From an uncultured Lachnospiraceae bacterium (lineage in GTDB: Bacteria; Bacillota; Clostridia; Lachnospirales; Lachnospiraceae): 64,000 nucleotides of DNA. The translations under genes and the position numbers were made by a program. The stretch covers positions 1 through 64,000 of the forward strand of contig CADAHQ010000008.1 in the NCBI GenBank assembly GCA_902787715.1, given 5' to 3'. Under the pieces are notes generated by a model. It had not been told where the DNA came from, did not search any database, and saw only the letters and a list, made by a program, of their open reading frames with translations. Positions 25,225 through 34,251 of the stretch are shown here, piece by piece (positions within the stretch are counted from its first letter, which is position 1; each line of letters starts with the position of its first letter).

Positions 25225-26217
25225 TTACTTTCTGTACTCGTCAAGCACCTGCTTAAGGAGTTTCGGGTCGTCGGTCATGATGGCGTCGACGCCCTTTTCA
25301 ATCAGCATCCGCATCTCATCCGCATCGTTGATGGTCCAGTACTGAACCGCGATGTTTCTGCGGTGCGCGCGCTTGATGTACGTGTCCCAGGTCAGATTCA
25401 GGGTGATTCCCTTGATATCGTACTCCACCGGAATCTGAAGACACGTAAAATCGACGTCCGCGAACAGATTGACATGGAACAGCTGGGTTACGATGAATTT
25501 GCCGGCGCCTGCGGTGGAACCGCCGCGCATCAGCGTCGGATGCTTCTCGCGCAGATTCTCCTCGATTTCCGGATGGAACGTTCCGATGACGATGCGGTTC
25601 TTGTAATCGGGGAAGCGCTCCGAAAGCGTCTGGTCGATGATGTCCGCAGCCTTGTAACCGACCTCGCCGGGATCCTTAATCTCCACGATGAACAAAAGGT
25701 CTTTGTTCGTCTCGTAAAATTCTTCCATCAACTCATGGAACTCCATAATCTTCAGGCCCAGCTCCTGCTGCTTCTCCTCGGAGAGATCGCGGTAGGGATA
25801 CTCGCCCGTGTCGGGATCCTTGAAGTTGTAGCCCATGTTGTAGGTGCGAAGCTCCGCAAGGGTGTGCTCCGCGATGACAACGTCGGGGTCGCCCTCCTTG
25901 CAGGCCGTCCGGTTGATGGTCTCGTCATGGTTGTACACAAGGTGGCCGTCGCTGGTCATCCAGACGTCGGTCTCGCAAATCTGAATGCCGTACTCGTTCA
26001 CCGCAGCGCGGTAAGCCATCAGCGTATTTTCCGGGTTGCTGACACCGCCGCCGCGGTGCGCCGCAATCATCGGAAGGGCGTCCTCATCCTTCAGGAAAGG
26101 ATTGGTCTCCGCCACCTTCTTCGGCGGAATCACGTTGATCACTACGAAAAATACAACCAACAGCAGCAAAATGCAGCCGAAAATCTTCAATCCTCTGTGC
26201 TTTTTCTTTTCCTTCAT
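25225..26217 (-). CDS. Membrane-anchored glycerophosphodiester phosphodiesterase
   Basis: 330 aa. A Lys-rich N-terminus and one transmembrane helix (about 11-30) anchor a GDPD domain outside the membrane. The catalytic pattern is intact: MIAAHRGGG, NPENTLMAY, ETDVWMTSDGHLVYNHDE. It would hydrolyse glycerophosphodiesters, or possibly teichoic-acid-type polymers, to glycerol 3-phosphate. I chose ATG 26217 because AGGAG lies 8 nt upstream; a longer in-frame ORF lacks a site. Single gene. Confidence 0.92.
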   Translation of the reverse strand: MKEKKKHRGLKIFGCILLLLVVFFVVINVIPPKKVAETNPFLKDEDALPMIAAHRGGGVSNPENTLMAYRAAVNEYGIQICETDVWMTSDGHLVYNHDETINRTACKEGDPDVVIAEHTLAELRTYNMGYNFKDPDTGEYPYRDLSEEKQQELGLKIMEFHELMEEFYETNKDLLFIVEIKDPGEVGYKAADIIDQTLSERFPDYKNRIVIGTFHPEIEENLREKHPTLMRGGSTAGAGKFIVTQLFHVNLFADVDFTCLQIPVEYDIKGITLNLTWDTYIKRAHRRNIAVQYWTINDADEMRMLIEKGVDAIMTDDPKLLKQVLDEYRK

Positions 26218-26335
26218 ACCAACACTCCTGTTTTCATTTGACATCGTCATCAAACATGACTGTTATCATTGTATCAGGTCGCGCGGTTCTGTCAACATTT
26301 TTCGCAGCAAAGGAAAGTTTGCGGCGCAGGAAACA

Positions 26336-27169
26336 CTAAAGAAAAAATCGTCGGATGACAGTTTCAATCTCATTGGTCCCTAATGGATTGGCCGATGTCT
26401 CTTCCGTGATAATCAACTCCTCACCGATAAAGAAACCTTCCCTCGTTAATTCTTTCAATCGCAACACAGCACCTCTCGCATACTCTTTATCATCCATCAT
26501 GCCGCGATGTTCCCAATACAGGACTCTCCTTCTTTTGACATCCAGAACCGTAAAATCAGGATAGACAATTACTCCGCTGCTCAATTGCAACGGACACTCG
26601 TATTTGTACGGGATTCCCTTGTCAGCAAGCGCATTGGCAATATTCAGTTCCGATTTGGACCGGACTCTTTCCTTTCGTTTGGTTTCCCAAAAAGGAAGGT
26701 AATCCGGTATCGCTTTTCCCACATAAGTTTCTTCCATCCATCCCCGAATAAAATCTTCATCCGAAACGTCAACAGGAAGTATCAGTTTTTTCACCTCATC
26801 GGGAAATGCCGAATACGCTTTCCGCACTTGGTTTACGGCATTTTCTGCCTTTTTGAGCAGGATTTGCAGGCCTTGGAGCTCTGTTGTAATGATTTTCAAA
26901 ACCTTTTCATCATAAGCTTTCTGAAGATATTGTTTAATCACAGCCGATTCGGTTTTTCGAATATAACTCCCGGTCCTATCCGAAGCATCCTTGCGCAGAT
27001 AATATTGGACGCCATGCAGCGTCCGGCTTACATGAATCTTCCCCGGCGGCACTTTCTCTAACGCGGCCTCTTTCGATTTCTTGATAAGCAAGAGTTCATT
27101 GAATCGCCTCTTTGCCTCGGAATACAGGCTTGTATAGCTTGTTGTCAGTGTTCTTTTCTGTTTTTTCAT
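26336..27169 (-). CDS. PD-(D/E)XK nuclease-like protein next to a dyad-repeat array
   Basis: 277 aa. The N-terminal ~150 residues are Lys/Arg-rich helices. The C-terminal domain (about 165-277) has the pattern of a restriction-endonuclease fold: SKSELNIANALADKGIPYKYE, then PDFTVLD, then VLYWEHRGMMDDKEY, placing candidate metal ligands at Glu 174, Asp 205 and Glu 220, with His 221 where many members have Lys. Similar C-terminal modules accompany nucleic-acid-handling proteins, but the cellular role is unknown. The gene is more AT-rich than its neighbours, which suggests acquisition. It starts 92 bp from an array of 62-bp dyad repeats, so the array lies upstream in its promoter region. Confidence 0.65.
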   Translation of the reverse strand: MKKQKRTLTTSYTSLYSEAKRRFNELLLIKKSKEAALEKVPPGKIHVSRTLHGVQYYLRKDASDRTGSYIRKTESAVIKQYLQKAYDEKVLKIITTELQGLQILLKKAENAVNQVRKAYSAFPDEVKKLILPVDVSDEDFIRGWMEETYVGKAIPDYLPFWETKRKERVRSKSELNIANALADKGIPYKYECPLQLSSGVIVYPDFTVLDVKRRRVLYWEHRGMMDDKEYARGAVLRLKELTREGFFIGEELIITEETSANPLGTNEIETVIRRFFL

Positions 27170-27261
27170 GATGGACCCCCTTTATAATATACCTTCTTTG
27201 ATTCGCCGCTGCGGCGCGCGCCGCAGCGCACTTGGCCCGCTTTGCCCGCTTGCTTGTTTTT

Positions 27262-27915
27262 ACAGCGGGATTTGAGAAACTGTGATTTCCGCTGTCGTCC
27301 ACGGCCCTCTTGCCCATTTTCATACAGCGGAATTTGAGAAACTGTGATTTCCGCTGTCGTCCATGGCCCTCTTGCCCATTTTCATACAGCGGGATTTGAG
27401 AAACTGCGATTTCCGCTGTCGCCCACGGCCCTCTTGCCCATTTTCATACAGCGGGATTTGGAAAATTGCGATTTCCGCTGTCGCAAATGGCCTACTTGCT
27501 TAGTTTCATACAGCGGGATTTGGAAAATTGCGATTTCCGCTGTCGCAAATGGCCTACTTGCTTAGTTTCATACAGCGGGATTTGAGAAACTGCGATTTCC
27601 GCTGTCGCCCACGGCCCTCTTGCCCATTTTCATACAGCGGGATTTGGAAAATTGTGATTTCCGCTGTCGCAAATGGCCAACTTGCTTAGTTTCATACAGC
27701 GGGATTTGGAAAATTGTGATTTCCGCTGTCGCAAATGGCCTACTTGCTCGATTTCCTACAGCGGGATTTGGAAAATTGCGATTTCCGCTGTCGCGCACGG
27801 CCTACATGCCCTGTTTCATACAGCGGGATTTGGAAAATTGCGATTTCCGCTGTCGCAAATGGTCTACCCACCCATTTTCATACAGCGGAATTTGAGAAAA
27901 GAAGAATTCCGATGC
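27262..27915. repeat. 62-bp tandem dyad-repeat array, ten full units plus a degenerate one
   Basis: Units begin at 27262, 27324, 27386, 27448, 27510, 27572, 27634, 27696, 27758 and 27820, exactly 62 bp apart, with a decayed eleventh at 27882. Each has a 34-bp dyad (ACAGCGG(G/A)ATTTG ... CGATTTCCGCTGT) and a 28-bp intervening segment usually ending TTTCAT. Two linked haplotypes exist: centre GAGAAACTG with intervening CCACGGCCCTCTTGCCCA (units 1-3, 6) and centre GGAAAATTG with CAAATGGCCTACTTGCTTAG (units 4, 5, 7 and variants). The intervening segments are homologous, so this is not a CRISPR array. 62 is not a multiple of three, and reading frames through it are artefacts. Confidence 0.93.
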
Positions 27916-27972
27916 CCCGCAGTGGAGCCAAGCAACGGAGCCCCGCAACGAAGCATCAGGATTCTTCAAAGA
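27899..27972. repeat. Imperfect inverted repeat flanking the array end
   Basis: GAAGAATTCCGATGC near 27899 and GCATCAGGATTCTTC near 27956 pair with one or two mismatches, closing about 40 nt. It lies between the array and the clpB stop (28035); it may help terminate clpB or mark the array boundary. Confidence 0.5.
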
Positions 27973-28034
27973 AAGAAAATAACCAGATAATTACAACGTA
28001 GTAGCATCTCTCCGGCTAAGGCCGTATCGATGCA

Positions 28035-30617
28035 TCACTCCACATACGCCGTGAGGACGCCGTCCACCACATCGATGACGATGGTATCGCCGGCATGGAC
28101 CTGATCCTCGAGGATCATCCGCGCACTCATGGTCTCCGCGTTGGTCTGCAGATAGCGCTTCAGAGGTCTCGCTCCGTAAACCGGATCGTAGGCCTTCTCG
28201 CAGGCGAGGTCGATCGCCGCGTCGGTGAAACGGACACTCACCTGACGCTCATGCAGACGGTCGTTAAGCCGCGCCGTAAGAAGCGTGATGATATTTCGGA
28301 TGTTGTCCTTCGTAAGCGGCTTGAACAGGATGGTCTCGTCGAGACGGTTCAAAAACTCCGGCCGGAAATGCGCCCGCAGATCCCGCATGACCGCATCCTC
28401 CGCCTCAGGCGAAATCGTACCGTCCTCGCGGACGCCGGAGAGAAGATACTCCGAGCCGATGTTGGAGGTCATGATGAGAATCGTGTTCTTGAAGTCCACT
28501 GTGCGGCCCTGGGAGTCGGTGATCCGGCCATCGTCAAGCACCTGCAAAAGCACGTTAAATACATCCGGATGCGCCTTCTCCACCTCGTCGAACAAAACGA
28601 CGCTGTAGGGCTTTCTGCGCACAGCCTCCGTGAGCTGACCGCCCTCGTCGTAGCCCACATATCCGGGCGGCGCTCCGATGAGTCGGGACACGGAATACTT
28701 CTCCATGTACTCACTCATATCGATACGAACCATGTTGGTTTCGTTGTCAAACAAAGCTTCGGCCAATGCCTTCGCAAGTTCGGTCTTGCCGACGCCGGTA
28801 GGTCCCAAGAACAGGAACGAGCCAATCGGGCGGTTCGGGTCCTTGATGCCGGCCTTCGAGCGCATGATGGCCTCGGTCACCCGGGCCACGGCCTCGTCCT
28901 GACCGATGACACGGCGGTGCAGCTCATCCGCCAGATGCAGCGTCTTGTTGCGCTCGCTCTCGTTGAGCTTTGCCACCGGAATGCCCGTCCACTTGGAGAC
29001 AATCTTCGCAATCTCCTCCTCATCCACGGTCTCGTGAACCATGGTATGACCCTTCGCGCGGATGTCCTCCTCCGCAGCGGCAAGCGCCTGCTTAAGCTGC
29101 GGGAGACGCCCGTAGGTAAGCTCCGCCGCCTTGTCCAGGTTGTAGGTGCGCTGCGCATCCGCAATCTGGCGGTTCACATCCTCAATCTCTTCCTTCAACT
29201 TCCGGACGCCCTCCAGCTCCGCCTTCTCGGCGTCCCACTGCGCCTTCGCGGCCTCCCAGTCCTCCCGGGCCTTCGCAAGCTCCTTCTGCAAAGCCTCGAG
29301 ACGCTCGCGACTTAGAGCATCCTCTTCCTTCTTCAGGGCAGCCTCCTCAATCTCCAGCTGCATCATGGAACGCTTCGCCTCATCGAGCTCCGTGGGCATG
29401 GAGTCAAGCTCCGTCTTAATCAGGGCGCAGGCCTCATCCACCAGGTCGATGGCCTTGTCCGGCAGGAACCGGTCGCTGATGTAACGGTTCGAAAGAACCG
29501 CCGCGCTCACCAAAGCGCCGTCGCTGATTTTCACGCCGTGATAAACCTCATAGCGCTCCTTAAGGCCACGCAGGATACTGATGGTGTCCTCCACCGTGGG
29601 CTCGTCCACCATAACCGGCTGGAACCGACGCTCCAAAGCCGCATCCTTCTCCACATACTGCCGGTATTCGTTCAGAGTCGTAGCGCCGATGCAGTGGAGC
29701 TCGCCTCTTGCCAGCATGGGCTTAAGCATGTTGCCGGCATCCATGGCGCCGTCGGTCTTGCCCGCACCCACGATGGTATGCAGCTCATCGATGAAGAGAA
29801 TAATCTTACCTTCGCTGTTCTTCACATCCTCGAGAACCGCCTTTAAGCGCTCCTCGAACTCGCCGCGGTATTTGGCGCCCGCGACCAATGCGCCCATATC
29901 CAGGGCGAAAATACTCTTGTCCTTCAGTCCCTCCGGCACATCCCCCGCGACGATACGCTGGGCAAGGCCCTCCACGACGGCGGTCTTGCCGACGCCGGGC
30001 TCACCGATCAGAACCGGGTTGTTCTTCGTCTTACGGGAAAGAATCCGAACCACGTTGCGGATCTCCGCGTCACGCCCGATGACCGGGTCAAGCTTCTGCT
30101 GCTTTGCGCGCTCCACCAAATCGTAGCCGTATTTGGCGAGGGTGTCGTACGTAGCCTCCGGGTTGTCCGTGGTCACGGCCTTGTTGCCCCGCACCTCCGC
30201 AAGCACCTGCAGGAAACGGTCGCGGTCGATGCCGAAGCTGCGGAACACGCCCGCAAGGTCGCGCCCGCTGTATTTGAGCATGCTTAAGAAGAGATGCTCC
30301 ACGCTCACATAGGCATCCCCCATGGCCTTCGCCTCATCCTCGGCGTACATAAGCGCCTTGTTGAGGTCCTGCGATACAACAAGATTGGCGCCCTGCACCT
30401 TCGGCATGCGCTCAATCAGCCCGCGGACCTGCGCCGTGAAAACTTCCGTGACAATGCCCATCTTCGCGAGCAGTTTCGGGATCAGTCCCTCGCCGTCCGA
30501 GAGCATGGCAAACAGAAGATGCTCCGGCCGCATCTCCGGGTTTCCGTATTCATAACAAACCTTCTCCGCCGCCTGAACGGCTTCCGTCGATTTCTGCGTA
30601 AATTTATTGATGTTCAT
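28035..30617 (-). CDS. clpB: ATP-dependent disaggregase ClpB
   Basis: 860 aa, the normal length. A hexameric AAA+ chaperone that dissolves protein aggregates with DnaK. Clp N-terminal repeats lie at about 1-145, NBD1 carries [13 protein letters not shown], a long coiled-coil M-domain (about 400-525, Lys/Glu/Ala rich) identifies ClpB rather than ClpC, and NBD2 carries [14 protein letters not shown]. No ClpP-binding loop was noted. I chose ATG 30617 because GGGAGGTGAG precedes it; an earlier in-frame start lacks a site. No CIRCE or CtsR box was recognised; an inverted repeat at 30663-30682 lies in the leader. Confidence 0.96.
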   Translation of the reverse strand: MNINKFTQKSTEAVQAAEKVCYEYGNPEMRPEHLLFAMLSDGEGLIPKLLAKMGIVTEVFTAQVRGLIERMPKVQGANLVVSQDLNKALMYAEDEAKAMGDAYVSVEHLFLSMLKYSGRDLAGVFRSFGIDRDRFLQVLAEVRGNKAVTTDNPEATYDTLAKYGYDLVERAKQQKLDPVIGRDAEIRNVVRILSRKTKNNPVLIGEPGVGKTAVVEGLAQRIVAGDVPEGLKDKSIFALDMGALVAGAKYRGEFEERLKAVLEDVKNSEGKIILFIDELHTIVGAGKTDGAMDAGNMLKPMLARGELHCIGATTLNEYRQYVEKDAALERRFQPVMVDEPTVEDTISILRGLKERYEVYHGVKISDGALVSAAVLSNRYISDRFLPDKAIDLVDEACALIKTELDSMPTELDEAKRSMMQLEIEEAALKKEEDALSRERLEALQKELAKAREDWEAAKAQWDAEKAELEGVRKLKEEIEDVNRQIADAQRTYNLDKAAELTYGRLPQLKQALAAAEEDIRAKGHTMVHETVDEEEIAKIVSKWTGIPVAKLNESERNKTLHLADELHRRVIGQDEAVARVTEAIMRSKAGIKDPNRPIGSFLFLGPTGVGKTELAKALAEALFDNETNMVRIDMSEYMEKYSVSRLIGAPPGYVGYDEGGQLTEAVRRKPYSVVLFDEVEKAHPDVFNVLLQVLDDGRITDSQGRTVDFKNTILIMTSNIGSEYLLSGVREDGTISPEAEDAVMRDLRAHFRPEFLNRLDETILFKPLTKDNIRNIITLLTARLNDRLHERQVSVRFTDAAIDLACEKAYDPVYGARPLKRYLQTNAETMSARMILEDQVHAGDTIVIDVVDGVLTAYVE

Positions 30618-30662
30618 ACACTCACCTCCCGTGCGCCCTTCCATCCGGCGCTATTCCAAACT

Positions 30663-30682
30663 GCAAATGCGGATGCATTTGC
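30663..30682. promoter_or_regulatory. Inverted repeat in the clpB leader
   Basis: GCAAATGC-GGAT-GCATTTGC, perfect 8-bp arms, lies between the clpB -10 box and its ribosome site. It could be an operator or an mRNA hairpin. It overlaps a copy of the window-wide CGGCAAATGC motif. Confidence 0.5.
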
Positions 30683-30718
30683 CGCACAATTTTGTTGGCT
30701 TGTTCTATTACAACTATA

Positions 30719-30747
30719 ACAATACCACTCTTCTTCGGAAAATGCAA
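30719..30747 (-). promoter_or_regulatory. Promoter of clpB
   Basis: Minus-strand TTGCAT (30742-30747), 17-bp spacer, TATTGT (30719-30724). Confidence 0.65.
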
Positions 30748-30791
30748 GCACTTTTTCAATCAACTTAATAAAATCGTAACAGGTTTGTCAC

Positions 30792-30819
30792 TTGTTTTGT
30801 AACTTTTATTTGTTATGAT
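30792..30819 (+). promoter_or_regulatory. Promoter of the YD-type lipoprotein gene
   Basis: TTGTTT (30792-30797), 16-bp spacer, TATGAT (30814-30819), in the divergent clpB/lipoprotein interval. Confidence 0.6.
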
Positions 30820-30880
30820 AACATAGGAAAATTGAAAACCCGTAATCCATCGGAATTTTTATATAGAGGGGAGATTCAGA

Positions 30881-33061
30881 ATGAAGAATCAAAAGACTCG
30901 TATTCGATATATCGTTTCCGTGCTCTCCGTCGTTTTCGCGATGGCTTTGTCGGGCTGCGGAGACAAAAAGGAATCCAAAGAGGCCGCAACGCCCACCATG
31001 GCCCAACCGACCATAGCCATGGCCGCAACGGACACGCCTGCGCCCACCGCCGAGCCCACCGCAACGCCCACACCCGAGGAGACCCCCGGACCGGAGCCGA
31101 GCGAATCGGTGACGCCCGAGCCGACGGAGCCCGTGATGAGCATCGCGCCCACGGCCTTCCCGCTGCCCACCGAGACGCCTCTTGAGAAGCTTCCCGCTGT
31201 CTCCAAGGACTCCCTTCGCCAGGCAATTGACAAAGAGATCACGACGAACGCCTCTGCTTACGCTTACGAGGAAAAGACAACCTACACAAAGACCGGACGC
31301 TGCGAACTGCTGACTTACTTTCCGAACTCGGCTTCCCGCAACATCACCGGCGATATCAAAGAGGAAGTCTGCTACCGCAACGCCGACATGGAAGCCAAGA
31401 AGCAGGTCTTCCTTCTTGCGGACGGAAAGCAGGTGACGCTCTATACAACGAAGAACGGCTACGCCCTGGATTACCCGGGCGCGAAGCGCGACTACATCCT
31501 GACCTACGCGGAGGACTCCGCCGGCCGCTGCATCTACAGCGCGGAGTACTACTCCCAGTGGCACATCTGCTACCGGTACGATTCCGCCGGAAAGCTCGCT
31601 ACCCTCGCTCGCTATAACGGCGATTCCCTCTACGGATACGAGGAGTACAGCTACGACGCTGCGGGAAAACTCATCTTCATCCGGTACCACGAGACGGACG
31701 GCAGCGTCTACACGGAGACCTTCGTCTACGACGACGCCGGAAACTGCGTGGCATTCATTCCCGCCGGCGGCTTCAACGACGGCAACCGGATTGAATATTC
31801 CTATCAGAAGGATGACCGCGGACGCCTCGGCTCCTGGACCGAACTCCGCCTGGAATCCTCCACCGGCAAAATCGAAAAGACCGTTTATACCGTCAAATAC
31901 TTCACCGACGGCTACGTGCTTGTCTACCGCGACGCGGACAAAGATACGCTTATCGAAGGCGACGTTTTCGTGCCTTCGTCGAAGCTTCGTGACGCCCTCA
32001 ACACTGTCTCCGGACTTTCCTTCCGGAACAGCCTTCTGAGCACGGACGTCCTTCCCGAGTCGGCGGAGATGGACGACTACCGGTATTCGGACTATGATTC
32101 CGAGAGTTTCTTCGGTCTTCCGCACGACTACAAGATCGGCATGCGCCGCGAGTGGTACCGCGGACAGCTTCCGCGGGACATTCTGATTTTCGGCGCGTGG
32201 AACTACAACCCGGGCGACCCGACAACCTCCGGCGTCTGGTACAACTGGTATGAGACCAACAAGGGCGAGCTACTGACGGGCGTTTACTCCCAGGAAGGCA
32301 ACGGCGGCTACACCGAATACCGCTACGACGAGAGCAACCGCCTCGTGCAGGAGGACTACCTCAACTTCACCGAGGACCGCACCGTCACCTACCGCTATGA
32401 CAGCCAGGGGCATCTGGTGGAACGCGAGCGCGAATTTGCCGACACCGATACCATCACCGGCCTCGACATCCACACGAAGACGGTTTACCGCTACACCTAC
32501 AACGAAGGCAACACCTTAGACGGCATGACCGCCGAGGTTGTCTCGGTTCCCGGCAACGAGAAGCTGAGCTCCACCGTTCTCACGGTGTACAAGGACCGCT
32601 CCTCTGCCACAATCTCCTACGGAGATCTCACGCAGTATCTGGGGATGAAAGCCTCGGATCTGATCCGCACTGTCGGAAAGAATTATTCGTACGAGCCCGA
32701 CTACGCAACGGATGTTGCCCTCACCTTCGACGGCAGTGTCATTTTCTACATTCAGGACAGTTCGGACACGCTGAATCCGGACGGAAAAGTCGGCGCGATT
32801 CGCGTCTTCTACTCCTCCGATATCCCCTCCTCCGGGAGGAACCTCGGAAACGGCATTCATTTCGGCATGAAATACTCCGAGATTAAGGCAGTTTTCGGCG
32901 CCGCTCTGGGCACACCTTCCGCCAGCGAACTCGACCCAGGTTCGGAACTGCTTTACGATTCTGCGGTTGTGGGCGGATACTACTACCTCTTCACCTGGGG
33001 ACCCAACGCGGTAGAGAACGACGAACAGCCTGCCGTCGTGTTGATCAAGCAAGAAGGCTGA
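30881..33061 (+). CDS. Large lipoprotein with YD-type repeats
   Basis: 726 aa. The lipobox ALSGC is followed by a Thr/Pro/Glu linker (about 25-105). The body contains repeats of the YD type (YDSAGKLATLARYNGDSLY, YDDAGNCVAFIP, YDSQGHLVERERE) separated by a region without repeats. The last ~120 residues form a separate domain (LGMKASDLIRTVGKNY ... GIHFGMKYSEIKAVFG) with a repeated helix-loop pattern. It is surface-anchored; YD repeats often bind carbohydrate or wrap cargo, but here there is no Rhs core or toxin tail. It is followed 25 bp later by corA, so the two probably share a transcript. Confidence 0.7.
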   Translation: MKNQKTRIRYIVSVLSVVFAMALSGCGDKKESKEAATPTMAQPTIAMAATDTPAPTAEPTATPTPEETPGPEPSESVTPEPTEPVMSIAPTAFPLPTETPLEKLPAVSKDSLRQAIDKEITTNASAYAYEEKTTYTKTGRCELLTYFPNSASRNITGDIKEEVCYRNADMEAKKQVFLLADGKQVTLYTTKNGYALDYPGAKRDYILTYAEDSAGRCIYSAEYYSQWHICYRYDSAGKLATLARYNGDSLYGYEEYSYDAAGKLIFIRYHETDGSVYTETFVYDDAGNCVAFIPAGGFNDGNRIEYSYQKDDRGRLGSWTELRLESSTGKIEKTVYTVKYFTDGYVLVYRDADKDTLIEGDVFVPSSKLRDALNTVSGLSFRNSLLSTDVLPESAEMDDYRYSDYDSESFFGLPHDYKIGMRREWYRGQLPRDILIFGAWNYNPGDPTTSGVWYNWYETNKGELLTGVYSQEGNGGYTEYRYDESNRLVQEDYLNFTEDRTVTYRYDSQGHLVEREREFADTDTITGLDIHTKTVYRYTYNEGNTLDGMTAEVVSVPGNEKLSSTVLTVYKDRSSATISYGDLTQYLGMKASDLIRTVGKNYSYEPDYATDVALTFDGSVIFYIQDSSDTLNPDGKVGAIRVFYSSDIPSSGRNLGNGIHFGMKYSEIKAVFGAALGTPSASELDPGSELLYDSAVVGGYYYLFTWGPNAVENDEQPAVVLIKQEG

Positions 33062-33086
33062 CGAAATCACAGGAGGTTTTCCTTCC

Positions 33087-34004
33087 ATGTACTACCAAAT
33101 CAAAAACACGCTGACGGAGTGCAGCGCAGCGGACATCACCAACCGGAAATTTCCCTATGTCGCCCTCATCTCCTACGAGGAGTTTGAGGAGAAAAAGGAC
33201 CTCTTCGACATGGGTATCGACTTAGACCTCGACGCCGAGCCGGACGACATCACGGACATCCAGGTCAACTACGATTCTCTGACCGGGTGCTTTGCAATCC
33301 CCGATCTCACGAGCATCGAAAGCCCGCCGCACACCTTCGATTTCGCCATCGACGAGCGCGGTATCGTCATCCTCGACGACGACGGTACGGCACAGAAGAT
33401 TCTCGACCGCATTCAGGCCAGCAAGCGCTGGAAGTTCCCCTCCCTGGAGCGCTTTTTGTACGACTTTTTGGAAGGTATCGTCTCGGGCGACCTGATCTCT
33501 CTTGAGCGGTACGAAAAAGAAATGGTCGCCATGGAGGACCGCATCCTTGAGGGCAACCTCGAAGGCGTCATGGAGCGCCTCGTGGACATCCGCAGCGAAC
33601 TTCTCGACCTGCGCACCCACTACGAGCAGCTGATTGACCTCGGGCAGGAGCTCGAGGAGAATGAAAATGCCTTCTTCTCCTCCAAAAACCTCCGTTTCTT
33701 CCGCCTCTTCATCGAGCGGACGTCCCGTCTGCAATCCAACGTTGCCGCGCTTCGCGAGCACACGATGCAGATTCGCGACCTCTACCACTCCCAGCTGGAG
33801 CTTCGGCAGAACCGCAACATGTCCTTCCTCACAATCATCGCCACAATCTTCATGCCGTTAACGCTGATTACCGGCTGGTACGGGATGAATTTTACGCATA
33901 TGCCCGAACTCGACTCGCCCTACGCGTACCCGATTGTCGGGGTTGTGTGCGTAACCATCGTCGTGACGTGTCTCATCATTCTCAAGAAGAAAAAATGGTT
34001 TTGA
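33087..34004 (+). CDS. corA: CorA-type magnesium transporter
   Basis: 305 aa. A pentameric Mg2+ (or Co2+/Zn2+) channel. The C-terminal two-helix pore carries the diagnostic GMN motif in WYGMNFTHMPEL, and the last residues KKKKWF form the basic cytoplasmic tail. The N-terminal cytoplasmic funnel domain and long stalk helix are present at normal length. AGGAGG precedes the ATG. A strong terminator follows at 34017-34036. Confidence 0.95.
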   Translation: MYYQIKNTLTECSAADITNRKFPYVALISYEEFEEKKDLFDMGIDLDLDAEPDDITDIQVNYDSLTGCFAIPDLTSIESPPHTFDFAIDERGIVILDDDGTAQKILDRIQASKRWKFPSLERFLYDFLEGIVSGDLISLERYEKEMVAMEDRILEGNLEGVMERLVDIRSELLDLRTHYEQLIDLGQELEENENAFFSSKNLRFFRLFIERTSRLQSNVAALREHTMQIRDLYHSQLELRQNRNMSFLTIIATIFMPLTLITGWYGMNFTHMPELDSPYAYPIVGVVCVTIVVTCLIILKKKKWF

Positions 34005-34016
34005 CAAAAACCTTCG

Positions 34017-34036
34017 GCGCGGGAGCAATCCCGCGC
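34017..34036 (+). terminator. Terminator after corA
   Basis: GCGCGGGA and TCCCGCGC with a GCAA loop, followed by TTTTTTC. Confidence 0.93.
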
Positions 34037-34251
34037 TTTTTTCTTATTTCGGAAAATGCGTGGAAAACATGTGGATTTTTTTAGGAATTTTTAAATTGTA
34101 TTTTAGGTTCCGGTTTTATGTTAAACCCACAAAGGATTGGCAGCGCACAGAGAACCCTGCCGGCGGGATGATCTGTGCCGACTGAAAAAGGGGGGCTTCA
34201 TCGCCTCAAGTGGAGCGAGTAGGCAAGGGGACAAGCCCGGAAAGGAAAAGA

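Noticed and set aside
27262-27915. CRISPR array
   Set aside because: Period and dyad look CRISPR-like, but the 28-bp intervening segments are homologous to each other (two identical), so they are not acquired spacers, and no cas gene is nearby.
27344-28001. Short plus- and minus-strand reading frames through the 62-bp repeats
   Set aside because: 62 bp is not a multiple of three; the frames exist only because the repeat lacks stops in several frames. No ribosome sites, and the products are repeats of each other.
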